Source: Kribbella amoyensis (GTDB taxonomy: Bacteria; Actinomycetota; Actinomycetes; Propionibacteriales; Kribbellaceae). Taken from it: a DNA stretch of 64,000 nucleotides. Under the pieces are notes generated by a model. That model made no database searches. It was not told the origin of the DNA and saw nothing but the letters and a program-made list of their open reading frames with translations. A program made the translations under genes and the position numbers. The stretch covers positions 4,898,001 to 4,962,000 of the forward strand of contig NZ_VIVK01000001.1 in the NCBI RefSeq assembly GCF_007828865.1, written 5' to 3'. Positions 19,518 through 26,624 of the stretch are shown here, one piece after another (position 1 is the first letter of the stretch; the number at the start of each line of letters is the position of its first letter).

Positions 19518-19704
19518 CAGGACACATCCCGGGACACGGCGGCGAGTCGCTTGGACTCGGCCCGAAGACGTCCCGTAGCGTGCGACGTAATCTAAAGTTG
19601 ACATAAGTCTAAGCATCCACTTGAGGTTCAGTCTTTTCGCTGGAACTTTCGCTGGACACGGCCAATTGGTCACAACGGGACAGAACGAGGCGAGAGGCGC
19701 GGAC
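19518..19704 (+). promoter_or_regulatory. ftsZ upstream region with local AT-rich promoter-like segment
   Basis: This 187-bp gap contains an AT-richer block at about 19588-19628 in otherwise very GC-rich DNA. It holds TTGACA (19598-19603) and two TCTAA direct repeats starting at 19591 and 19608, followed by ACTTGAGGTTCAG. Similar AT-rich blocks before ftsZ are a recurring feature of actinobacteria, as I remember them, where ftsZ has its own promoters. No clean -10 appears at the proper distance from TTGACA, so the exact promoter is not assigned. Confidence 0.5.
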
Positions 19705-21240
19705 GTGGCGGCACCGCAGAACTACCTGGCACTCATCAAGGTCGTCGGCATCGGCGGCGGCGGCGTGAACGCCGTCAACCGGATGATCGAGCACGGGTTG
19801 AAGGGCGTTGAGTTCATCGCCATCAACACCGACGCCCAGGCGCTGCTGATGAGCGACGCGGACGTCAAGCTCGACATCGGCCGCGAGGAGACCCGTGGCC
19901 TCGGCGCGGGGGCGAACCCGGCGATCGGGCAGAAGGCCGCGGAGGACCACGCGGAGGAGATCGAGGAGGCGCTGAAGGGCGCCGACATGGTCTTCGTCAC
20001 CGCGGGCGAGGGCGGCGGCACGGGCACCGGTGGTGCGCCGGTGGTGGCCCGGATCGCCCGGTCCCTCGGCGCGCTGACGATCGGTGTGGTGACCCGGCCG
20101 TTCTCCTTCGAGGGCAAGCGCCGGGCGACCCAGGCCGAGGACGGCATCAGCACCCTCCGCGAGGAGGTCGACACGCTGATCGTGATCCCGAACGACCGGC
20201 TGCTGACGATCTCGGACCGCGCGGTCTCGGTGCTGGACGCCTTCAAGCAGGCCGACCAGGTGCTGCTGCAAGGTGTTTCCGGCATCACCGACCTGATCAC
20301 CACGCCCGGCCTGATCAACGTGGACTTCGCCGACGTCAAGGCGGTGATGTCCAACGCGGGCTCCGCGCTGATGGGCATCGGCTCGTCCCGGGGCGAGGAC
20401 CGCGCCGTCGCGGCGGCCGAGGCGGCCATCTCCTCACCGTTGCTTGAGGCAAGTATCGAGGGCGCGCACGGCGTCCTGCTCTCGATCGCCGGCGGCTCCG
20501 ACCTGGGCCTGTTCGAGATCAACGAAGCGGCCCAGCTGGTCTCGGAGTCCGCGCACAGCGACGCCAACATCATCTTCGGCGCCGTGATCGACGACGCCCT
20601 CGGCGACGAGGTGCGGGTGACGGTCATCGCGGCAGGCTTCGACGGCGGCATGCCCAAGCGCCGCGAGCAGGCGATGAACAGCGCCCGCCCCCAGCAGCAA
20701 CAACGCCCACCGGCGGCCGACCCGGCTCCACGCCCGGACAACGGCCAGTACTCGGTCCAGATGCACCAGCAGCAGGCCCCACCGAGCACCCCGCCTGCGG
20801 CCGCGCCGGGCCCGGCCGCGACTCCGGCAACCTCGGCGACCCCGCCGCAGGTCTCCCCGGTTCCGTCGACCAGCCAGCCGGCGGCACCGACAACCGGTAC
20901 TCCGGGAACGCCTTCGACCGGTGCGCCGGGCGCAGGCACGCCATCGACGGCCCCGGCCGCGTCGACCCCGGCGCCTCAGCCGGTCACACCGCAGACGGGC
21001 AACGGCCAGGTGACCCAGGGCCAGTTCGGCACCCAGCCGCCGACCGACGACACGGTCCCGGTCCCCACCCCGACCGAACCCCGCTCCGGCGCGGGCACGA
21101 CCAATTCGGCCCGCCCCCAGCCGGGCGAGGTCCGCACCCCACCGAGCAACCCGGCCCCGTACTCCAACCCGACGCCGGCCCGCCCACCCCGCAAGCAAGA
21201 ACCAGAAGAAGACCTGGACATTCCAGACTTCCTGAAGTGA
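19705..21240 (+). CDS. ftsZ: Cell division GTPase FtsZ with extended C-terminal linker
   Basis: FtsZ polymerises into the Z ring. The start is GTG at 19705, preceded by GAGAGG. The GTPase core spans about residues 1-315, with IKVVGIGGGGVNAVNRMI, the tubulin signature EGGGTGTGGAPVVARIAR and the synergy-loop NVDFADVKAVM. After the core comes a Pro/Ala/Thr/Gln-rich linker of about 180 residues, then the terminal peptide DLDIPDFLK, the usual docking site for SepF and other partners. The total of 511 residues is well above the 380-480 common in actinobacteria. Everything needed for function is intact. Confidence 0.98.
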   Translation: MAAPQNYLALIKVVGIGGGGVNAVNRMIEHGLKGVEFIAINTDAQALLMSDADVKLDIGREETRGLGAGANPAIGQKAAEDHAEEIEEALKGADMVFVTAGEGGGTGTGGAPVVARIARSLGALTIGVVTRPFSFEGKRRATQAEDGISTLREEVDTLIVIPNDRLLTISDRAVSVLDAFKQADQVLLQGVSGITDLITTPGLINVDFADVKAVMSNAGSALMGIGSSRGEDRAVAAAEAAISSPLLEASIEGAHGVLLSIAGGSDLGLFEINEAAQLVSESAHSDANIIFGAVIDDALGDEVRVTVIAAGFDGGMPKRREQAMNSARPQQQQRPPAADPAPRPDNGQYSVQMHQQQAPPSTPPAAAPGPAATPATSATPPQVSPVPSTSQPAAPTTGTPGTPSTGAPGAGTPSTAPAASTPAPQPVTPQTGNGQVTQGQFGTQPPTDDTVPVPTPTEPRSGAGTTNSARPQPGEVRTPPSNPAPYSNPTPARPPRKQEPEEDLDIPDFLK

Positions 21241-21244
21241 CCCC

Positions 21245-21276
21245 CAGCACCCCCGGCCCAACCACCGGGGGTGCTG
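21245..21276 (+). terminator. Terminator after ftsZ
   Basis: A perfect 12-bp stem, CAGCACCCCCGG at 21245-21256 with CCGGGGGTGCTG at 21265-21276, encloses an 8-nt loop. It begins 4 bp after the ftsZ stop. There is no U-tract, which is usual for actinobacterial terminators. It closes the dcw operon. Confidence 0.8.
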
Positions 21277-21292
21277 CATGTCTGGCGCGGGC

Positions 21293-21392
21293 GGACCTGC
21301 ACCACTCACCAATCCCGGGCACCCCGCCCGTCCCAGGCGTGCGAAGCGCCGAAGACCACCTCTCAGCAGAGGTTGGTGGGTGCTGCGCGTCC
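21293..21392. repeat. Dispersed inverted-repeat element, copy A (diverged)
   Basis: The left end GGACCTGCACCACTCA (from 21293) and the right end GGTTGGTGGGTGCTGC (from 21371) are imperfect inverted repeats. They match the two arms of a better-preserved element at 56220-56329: the left arm agrees at 20 of 22 positions with the complement of that element's right arm. The copies therefore lie in opposite orientations. Between the arms is a smaller hairpin (ACCTCT/AGAGGT). Like copy B, it follows directly after a transcription terminator. It has no open frame of convincing coding character. Confidence 0.55.
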
Positions 21393-21479
21393 GCCCCGAC
21401 CTCGGCCGCGAGCTCGCTCGGGTTCCCAGCCGAGGACCACCTACGGCACAGGCAGGGGCACGCAGTACGTGGCTGAGCA

Positions 21480-21495
21480 CCCCAGCACGCTGGGG
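21480..21495 (-). terminator. Hairpin behind the ArsR-type gene, possible terminator
   Basis: CCCCAGC (21480-21486) and GCTGGGG (21489-21495) form a short stem 36 bp beyond the stop of the minus-strand regulator. The 2-nt formal loop means the innermost pair would open. It could end that transcript, but it is short. The rest of the 21393-21530 stretch holds nothing else I recognise. Confidence 0.35.
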
Positions 21496-21530
21496 GTACC
21501 AGGTGGGTGTGGCGTGAGTCGGCCGGCGGG

Positions 21531-22064
21531 TCAGCTCGGGGGAGTGCCTGGCTCCGCCTGATGGGGGCGGTAGACGGAGACGACCACGCCGTAGCGGGCC
21601 TCGCCTGCGCCCGCGTCGGTCAGGCCGGTGACCAGGTCGTCCAGCCGTGCGGCCAACTCGGTTGCTTGGTGTTCGGTGAGGCGGAGGTTGCGGACGTTGA
21701 CGAGGGGCTTGCCTGAGGCCGTTTCGAGGTCTGCCGCGACGGCCTGCAGCGCGACAGTCGTATTTGCGCGCGCGCCCTCGCCGGAGAAGATGAACTTGCG
21801 GGCCGTTCGGCGGTAGTACTGCTCCGTCCCGCCTCGGACCTGCTTCGTGGCGACTACGCGCACCATGCCTGCGTCGCGTAGTACGCCGAGGTGGTGGTTG
21901 ATGTTGCCTTTTGCTGTGCCGAGGGTGGTGGCGAGTTGGCTGATCGTCGCCGGTTCTTGGCCCAGCGCGAACAGAAGGCGGTGCCGGAGCGGATGCGCCA
22001 GCGCTTTGAACTGAGCCGCCGACGAGACCTCGTACTGCTCCGCCGACTCCGCGTTCTCGGTCAT
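21531..22064 (-). CDS. ArsR-type winged-helix regulator
   Basis: This 177-residue protein has an N-terminal winged helix-turn-helix of the ArsR type (HTH_20-like): ALAHPLRHRLLFALG, then TISQLATTLGTAKGNINHHL as helix and recognition helix, then VRVVATKQVRGGTEQYY as wing. The C-terminal 90 residues are predicted helical and contain no metal-binding Cys pattern, so metal sensing is unlikely. I use the ATG at 22064; a TTG five codons upstream lies inside the operator palindrome. It is divergent from an S41 peptidase gene, and the shared 58-bp gap carries two overlapping palindromes, so it probably controls both genes. Confidence 0.85.
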   Translation of the reverse strand: MTENAESAEQYEVSSAAQFKALAHPLRHRLLFALGQEPATISQLATTLGTAKGNINHHLGVLRDAGMVRVVATKQVRGGTEQYYRRTARKFIFSGEGARANTTVALQAVAADLETASGKPLVNVRNLRLTEHQATELAARLDDLVTGLTDAGAGEARYGVVVSVYRPHQAEPGTPPS

Positions 22065-22072
22065 GGGATCAA

Positions 22073-22115
22073 GCGTCAAGAACTATTGACGCTTTGTCAA
22101 ACCGCGTGCTTCACT
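22073..22115. promoter_or_regulatory. Divergent operator and promoter for the ArsR-type and S41 genes
   Basis: Two inverted repeats overlap here: GCGTCAA (22073-22079) with TTGACGC (22086-22092), and TTGAC (22086-22090) with GTCAA (22096-22100). On the plus strand TTGACG (22086-22091) and TTCACT (22110-22115) are 18 bp apart. The latter ends 7 bp before the S41 ATG, so that mRNA would be leaderless. On the minus strand TTGACA starts at 22100. A dimeric winged-helix protein bound here would cover both -35 elements. This is inferred from sequence only. Confidence 0.6.
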
Positions 22116-22122
22116 CGCCACC

Positions 22123-23094
22123 ATGCGCACCGACGAGATCAGAACCATCACCGACCGGCTGGCCGCCTTGGTGGCCGTGCACTACGTCTTCCCCGAAGTC
22201 GGCCAGAAAGTCGCCGCTCGGTTGGCCGCGGCATCGGCGGCCGGCCGGTACGACGAGCTCACCGAGCCCGAGCAGCTGGCCGAGCGGGTGACCGCCGACC
22301 TGCAGGAGGGGAACCTCGACAAGCACCTGCGCCTGAAGTACAACCGCGAGGAGGTGCCGGACGAGGCGGATCCGGCCGCCGAGGAGGCGTACTGGCTCGG
22401 GCAGGCCAGGCTGCACGCCGGCGGGATGGCCCGGGCCGAACGGCTGCCCGGCAACATCGGCGTGCTCGAGATCCGGCCGATCCTCTACCCGCCGCAGCAC
22501 GCCGCCCCGGCCGTGTCCGCGGCCATGTCGTTGCTCTCGGCAACCTATGCGTTGATCGTCGACCTGCGTGGCTGCATCGGCGGCTCCCCGGACCAGGTCG
22601 CGTACCTCTGCAGCCATCTGGTCGGCTCCGAACCGGTCCACCTCAACGACCTCGTCACTCCCGCCGACGGCACGGTCCGCCAGTTCTGGACGACGCCCGC
22701 CCTGCCGGGTCCGCGGTACGGCGGGACGAAGCCGATCTGGGTCCTGACGAGCGCGGCGACGTTCTCGGGCGGCGAGGAGCTGGCGTACAACCTCCAGACA
22801 CTCGGCCGCGCCACCGTCGTCGGCGAACGCACCGGCGGCGGCGCCCATCCCCGTCGCGGCTTCAGCCTCCACCCCAACCTCGAAGCCACCATCCCGGTCC
22901 AACGCTCCATCAACCCCCTCACCGGCACCAACTGGGAGGGGGTTGGTGTCTGGCCGCAGGTGGATGTCGCGGCCGCTGACGCCTTCGACGAGGCGCGCCG
23001 GCGTGCGGTCGAGTACGTGCTCGCGCTTCCCCCCGGTTCGGGGCGCAGCGCGGCGGCCGACGAGCTGAGGCCCGTCGCTGCGCTGCGGGGATGA
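22123..23094 (+). CDS. S41-family peptidase, IRBP-like
   Basis: This 323-residue protein resembles the tail-specific protease/IRBP branch of peptidase family S41. An N-terminal helical domain (1-95) is followed by the catalytic fold: ALIVDLRGCIGGSPDQVAYL near residue 145 and IWVLTSAATFSGGEELAYNL near 207, where Ser in TFSGGEE is the expected nucleophile. VGERTGGGAHP and FSLHPNLEATIPV complete the family pattern. There is no signal peptide or PDZ domain, so it should be cytoplasmic. No ribosome binding site is visible; the promoter position suggests leaderless translation. The substrate is unknown. Confidence 0.85.
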   Translation: MRTDEIRTITDRLAALVAVHYVFPEVGQKVAARLAAASAAGRYDELTEPEQLAERVTADLQEGNLDKHLRLKYNREEVPDEADPAAEEAYWLGQARLHAGGMARAERLPGNIGVLEIRPILYPPQHAAPAVSAAMSLLSATYALIVDLRGCIGGSPDQVAYLCSHLVGSEPVHLNDLVTPADGTVRQFWTTPALPGPRYGGTKPIWVLTSAATFSGGEELAYNLQTLGRATVVGERTGGGAHPRRGFSLHPNLEATIPVQRSINPLTGTNWEGVGVWPQVDVAAADAFDEARRRAVEYVLALPPGSGRSAAADELRPVAALRG

Positions 23095-23156
23095 GCGGGT
23101 TCGCGGCGAGTTCGGTCACTTACCGGGCCGCCGCGCTGCCGGATGCCGTGCCTGGG

Positions 23157-23162
23157 TAGATT
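23157..23162 (+). promoter_or_regulatory. Candidate -10 of a leaderless pgeF promoter
   Basis: TAGATT ends 6 bp before the pgeF GTG, the distance expected when transcription starts at the start codon itself. No clear -35 is present and no Shine-Dalgarno sequence precedes the GTG. Confidence 0.45.
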
Positions 23163-23168
23163 TCAGGT

Positions 23169-23909
23169 GTGCTCGGCTACGACGAGGTTCTCGACAAAGT
23201 CCGGTTCGCGTTCACCGACCGGTACGGCGGCGTCAGCGCGGAGCCGTACGGCGAACTGAACCTGGGCAGCGCGGCCGGTGACGAGGCGGACGCGATCGCG
23301 GAGAACTTCCGCCGGGTCGGCGAGGAGTTCGGTGTCGGTCCGGAGGCCGTGATCCGGGTCAGTCAGGTGCACGGCCGCGCGGTCCACGTGGTCCGGCCCG
23401 GCGACGACCTCCCGGTCCGCCCGCAGCCGTCGGCCGACGCGATCGTGACGACGCGGACCGATGTCGTGCTCTGCGTTCGCGGGGCCGACTGCCTCCCGGT
23501 CTTGCTCGCGGATCCGGTCAACGGCGTGATCGGGGCAGCGCACTGCGGTCGCCCCGGCCTGTACGCCGGCGTGGTGCCGGCCGCTGTGGACGCGATGCGT
23601 GCCCTCGGGGCCGAGGCGATCACCGCCGTCCTCGGTCCGTACGCGTGTGGCCGTTGCTACGAGGTACCGGCCGAGATGCGCGCCGAAGTCGCCGAGCGGG
23701 TGCCGGCGTCGTACGCCGAGACGAGCTGGGGTACTCCGTCGATCGACGTGGCCGCCGGCGTGATCGCGCAGCTCGGCGAGCTCGGCGAGCTCGGGGTCGC
23801 GGTGGTCGACGCGACCACGTGCACGATCGAGTCGAAGGACGTCTACTCATACCGGCGTGAGGGCCAGGTGAGCGGCCGGCACGCCGGTCTGGTCAGGCTG
23901 TACCCGTGA
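23169..23909 (+). CDS. pgeF: Peptidoglycan editing factor / laccase-domain protein
   Basis: This 246-residue protein belongs to the YfiH/PgeF family (formerly 'laccase domain'), cytoplasmic enzymes tied to the fidelity of wall precursors. In E. coli PgeF removes precursors carrying L-Ser in place of L-Ala. The three metal-site residues are visible: His in IRVSQVHGRAVH, Cys in RGADCLPVLLADP and His in GAAHCGRPGLYAG. The latter motif differs from the textbook HAGWRG. GTG at 23169 is used. The stop overlaps the yggS start (GTGA). Its place downstream of ftsZ is conserved in actinobacteria, although here an islet intervenes. Confidence 0.92.
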   Translation: MLGYDEVLDKVRFAFTDRYGGVSAEPYGELNLGSAAGDEADAIAENFRRVGEEFGVGPEAVIRVSQVHGRAVHVVRPGDDLPVRPQPSADAIVTTRTDVVLCVRGADCLPVLLADPVNGVIGAAHCGRPGLYAGVVPAAVDAMRALGAEAITAVLGPYACGRCYEVPAEMRAEVAERVPASYAETSWGTPSIDVAAGVIAQLGELGELGVAVVDATTCTIESKDVYSYRREGQVSGRHAGLVRLYP

Positions 23910-24634
23910 ACGATGCCGGCGTGACGACGCGCGAGGACGAGCTGCGCGACAACCTGCGGCTGGTCCGTGAGCGGATCCAGGCGGCCTGTACGGCGGCCGG
24001 GCGGCCCGCGGACGACGTGACCCTCGTCGCGATCACCAAAACCTTCCCCATCAGCGACGTACGGGCGCTGGCGGCGCTCGGAGTGCGGGACCTCGGCGAG
24101 AACCGCGAGCAGGAACTCAAGGCGAAGGCGCCGGACTGCCAGGACGTCACGTGGCACTTCGTCGGGCAGCTGCAGACCAACAAGGCGCGCTCGGTGGTCC
24201 GCCATGCCGCGGTCGTCCACTCGGTGGATCGGGCGTCGCTGGTCGCCGCGTTGTCGAAGGCCGCGGTCGCCGAGGAGCGCGTCGTCCGCTGCCTGCTGCA
24301 GGTGAGCCTGGCTTCGTTCGGGCCCCGGGACGCCGCGACCGGGCGCGCCCGAGGCGGCGTGGAACCGGAGGATGTGGCGGAGCTGGCGGCCGGCGTCGCG
24401 GCCGCGGACGGGTTGGAGCTCGGCGGGGTGATGGCCGTCGCGCCGCTCGGTGGTGACCCCGGCGAGGCGTTCGCCGGCCTGCGTGAAGTAGCCTCGCGGC
24501 TACGCTCCGAACATGCCGGTGCCGACTGGATCTCGGCCGGGATGAGCGGCGATCTGGACGCCGCGATCAGGCACGGGGCGACACACGTTCGGCTCGGGCG
24601 CGCATTACTCGGAACGCGTCCCCCTCTGGGCTAG
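23906..24634 (+). CDS. YggS/PLPBP family pyridoxal-phosphate homeostasis protein
   Basis: This 242-residue single-domain PLP protein has the alanine-racemase-like barrel fold. The cofactor lysine lies in VTLVAITKTFPISDV near residue 43. Other hallmarks are LGENREQELKAK, WHFVGQLQTNKA, VHSVDR and, near the C-terminus, SAGMSGDLDAAI followed by VRLGRALLG for phosphate binding. The start is GTG at 23906, overlapping pgeF. Members buffer PLP and affect amino-acid pools; no enzyme activity is firmly assigned. Confidence 0.93.
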   Translation: MNDAGVTTREDELRDNLRLVRERIQAACTAAGRPADDVTLVAITKTFPISDVRALAALGVRDLGENREQELKAKAPDCQDVTWHFVGQLQTNKARSVVRHAAVVHSVDRASLVAALSKAAVAEERVVRCLLQVSLASFGPRDAATGRARGGVEPEDVAELAAGVAAADGLELGGVMAVAPLGGDPGEAFAGLREVASRLRSEHAGADWISAGMSGDLDAAIRHGATHVRLGRALLGTRPPLG

Positions 24635-24704
24635 TGTCAACTGCGAGCAGGTTTCCGACCGGCTCGCTGTCGGCGTAGAAACCGGATCGAAGGGCTGGAG
24701 GGCC

Positions 24705-25292
24705 ATGAGCGGCGCGTTGCGCAAGATGGGTGTGTACCTCGGCTTGGTCGAGGACGGCGAGCGCTACAACGCGCGCTACGACGACGAGTACGACGACTAC
24801 GACGACTATGACGACGAAGTGGTCGACGGGGAGTCCCAGGAGACCGAGCCGGCCCGCGACCCGCGGGACACGCGCGACCGCGACGGCCGCGAGCGTGAGA
24901 ATCGCGACAGTCGTGACAATCGCGACAGTCGTGACGCCCGCGACGAGCAGGTGGGCACGGTCTCCAAGTTTCCAGAACGGCGTGGAGTCGTACCGTCCCC
25001 GGAGGTTACCGAGTTGGCCCGCATCACCACCGTGCACCCGCGCAGCTACAACGAGGCGCGCGTCATCGGTGAGCACTTCCGCGACGGCACGCCCGTCATC
25101 ATGAACCTGACCGAGATGGACCACGCCGACGCCAAGCGGCTGGTCGACTTCGCGGCCGGACTGATCTTCTGCTGCCGTGGTTCGATCGAACGGATCACCA
25201 CGAAGGTTTTCCTCGTCTGCCCGCCGAACGTCTCGGTGGCCGCCGAGGAGAAGGAGAAGATCGCCGCGGACGGTTTCTACAACCAGAGCTGA
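24705..25292 (+). CDS. sepF: Cell division protein SepF with acidic/Arg-Asp linker
   Basis: SepF anchors FtsZ to the membrane and is the main FtsZ tether in actinobacteria, which lack FtsA. The 195-residue protein begins with the amphipathic membrane-targeting helix (ALRKMGVYLGL). An acidic Asp/Tyr-rich part (DDEYDDYDDYDDE) and an Arg/Asp-rich part (residues 51-80) follow. The globular SepF core runs from about residue 100 (ITTVHPRSYNEARVIGEHF) to the end, including NLTEMDHADAKRLVDFAAG. The ATG is preceded by GGAGGG. The linker is encoded partly by tandem 18-bp repeats. Confidence 0.96.
   Translation: MSGALRKMGVYLGLVEDGERYNARYDDEYDDYDDYDDEVVDGESQETEPARDPRDTRDRDGRERENRDSRDNRDSRDARDEQVGTVSKFPERRGVVPSPEVTELARITTVHPRSYNEARVIGEHFRDGTPVIMNLTEMDHADAKRLVDFAAGLIFCCRGSIERITTKVFLVCPPNVSVAAEEKEKIAADGFYNQS
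24900..24935 (+). repeat. Tandem 18-bp repeat inside sepF
   Basis: Two exact copies of AATCGCGACAGTCGTGAC lie head to tail, encoding NRDSRD twice. Partial copies flank them. This probably reflects replication slippage in the disordered linker, so copy number may vary between strains. Confidence 0.85.
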
Positions 25293-25329
25293 CCGGTGAC
25301 TTTTCCGGCCCTCTACACTCTTCCCTGAC

Positions 25330-25635
25330 ATGGTTGCTCTCGCGCTGGTCCTCAGTGTTCTCAGCTGGGTGTTGCTCGCCTTCTTCCTGATTCTGGTGGC
25401 GCGCTTCGTCCTCAGCCTGATCGTCATGTTCGCACCGCAGTGGCACCCCAAGGGGCCGTTGCTGCTGTTGTTCGAACTGGTCTACTCGGTCACGGATCCT
25501 TTCCTGCGGCCGCTCCGGCGCATCCTGCCCCCGATCGGGGCCGGCGGCATCCGGATCGATCTGTCCATGCTGATGTTGTTCGTCCTCGTCTCGCTGGCGA
25601 TGTCGATCAACTCGACCGCGCTCAGGTCGCTGTGA
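25330..25635 (+). CDS. YggT family membrane protein
   Basis: This 101-residue protein has two YggT-type hydrophobic segments (about residues 5-32 and 77-96), with the signature YSVTDPFLRPLRRILPPIG between them. YggT genes sit next to sepF across Gram-positive bacteria and are linked to division and osmotic tolerance, without a settled mechanism. TACACT (25314-25319) ends 10 bp before the ATG and could be a -10 for a nearly leaderless message. No Shine-Dalgarno sequence is visible. Confidence 0.92.
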   Translation: MVALALVLSVLSWVLLAFFLILVARFVLSLIVMFAPQWHPKGPLLLLFELVYSVTDPFLRPLRRILPPIGAGGIRIDLSMLMLFVLVSLAMSINSTALRSL

Positions 25636-25726
25636 ACCGGACCGAACCCGGTGACCGGCGGCGGAGTCGGAGCTTGATGGACCCGCGGAAGGGGTAGGAA
25701 GGACCCGAACACGGGGAGACGGGGAT

Positions 25727-25773
25727 CGTTATCGCCCGCCCGGATTCCGTCACAACACAACGAAGCGATAACG
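25727..25773. promoter_or_regulatory. 9-bp inverted repeat upstream of divIVA
   Basis: CGTTATCGC (25727-25735) and GCGATAACG (25765-25773) are exact inverted repeats 29 bp apart, in an AT-richer part of the 206-bp gap between yggT and divIVA. The spacing suggests a looped regulator site or an mRNA structure rather than a terminator. I could not place the divIVA promoter precisely. Confidence 0.4.
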
Positions 25774-25841
25774 TGATCTACTGAGTCGCCGAGGTGAAGG
25801 CCACGGGGACTCCGCCAAGACACAGACAAACGAGGTGAAAG

Positions 25842-26606
25842 ATGCCGCTGACGCCGGATGACGTCCGCTCGAAGCAATTCACGCCCGTCCGATTGCGGGA
25901 GGGCTACGACGTCACTGAGGTCGACTCCTTCCTCGACGAGGTCGAAGCCGAGCTCGAGCGCCTCCTCGCGGAGAACGAGGAGTTGCGCGCGAAGCTCGCG
26001 GCGGCGCAGCGCGCTGGTGCGGGGCAGCAGCAGGAACGGCCGGTCGACCAGACCGCCGCGCTGCCGCCCGTGGTGCAACAGCCCAAGCCCGCTCCGATCG
26101 TCGAGAAGCCCGAGGAGAAGCCGCCCGTCGCACCGGCTGTAGCGGCCGCGGGGGCTGCTGCGGCAGCTGGAACCGTTGGTGACGCGTCCAGCTCCGCGGT
26201 CCGGCTGCTGGAGATGGCCACCAAGCACTCCGACGACCTGGTCCAGGAGGCGAAGGACACCGCCGACAAGATCATCGGCGAGGCCCGCGCCAAGGCGGAG
26301 CGGCTGGAGAACGAGGCCCGCGGCAAGGCCGACCGGATGACCGGTGAGGCCCGTGCCCGCGCCGAGAAGCTCGACGGCGAGATCGCCGAGCGGCGCGCGC
26401 AGATGCTCGGCACCCTGGAGAAGCAGAAGGGTCAGCTCGAGCGCACGATCGACGACCTGCACGCCTACGAGCGCGAGTACCGCAGCCGCCTGAAGACGTA
26501 CTTCACCGAGCAGCTCAAGGCGCTCGGCAACGGCGACGACACGCTCAGCCCGCGCAACGGCTTCCGCCCGGAGGCCCGCGCCCAGGCCCACGGTCACGGC
26601 GTGTAG
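25842..26606 (+). CDS. divIVA: DivIVA / Wag31 polar growth scaffold
   Basis: DivIVA marks cell poles and directs apical growth in actinobacteria. The 254-residue protein opens with the conserved lipid-binding N-terminal domain (MPLTPDDVRSKQFTPVRLRE, then YDVTEVDSFLDEVEAELERL). A Pro/Ala/Gln-rich linker (about residues 60-120) precedes a long coiled coil (about 125-230) with repeated EARAKAE-type heptads. AGGTG lies 7 nt before the ATG. The end, rich in Ala/Gly/His, is not conserved. It is the last gene of this part of the division cluster. Confidence 0.96.
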   Translation: MPLTPDDVRSKQFTPVRLREGYDVTEVDSFLDEVEAELERLLAENEELRAKLAAAQRAGAGQQQERPVDQTAALPPVVQQPKPAPIVEKPEEKPPVAPAVAAAGAAAAAGTVGDASSSAVRLLEMATKHSDDLVQEAKDTADKIIGEARAKAERLENEARGKADRMTGEARARAEKLDGEIAERRAQMLGTLEKQKGQLERTIDDLHAYEREYRSRLKTYFTEQLKALGNGDDTLSPRNGFRPEARAQAHGHGV

Positions 26607-26624
26607 GACAACACCTCGGACTTG

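Noticed and set aside
21237..21561. Small plus-strand frames after ftsZ (about 80-96 codons)
   Set aside because: They fall in a terminator and an inverted-repeat element, differ in all three frames, and show no ribosome binding site.
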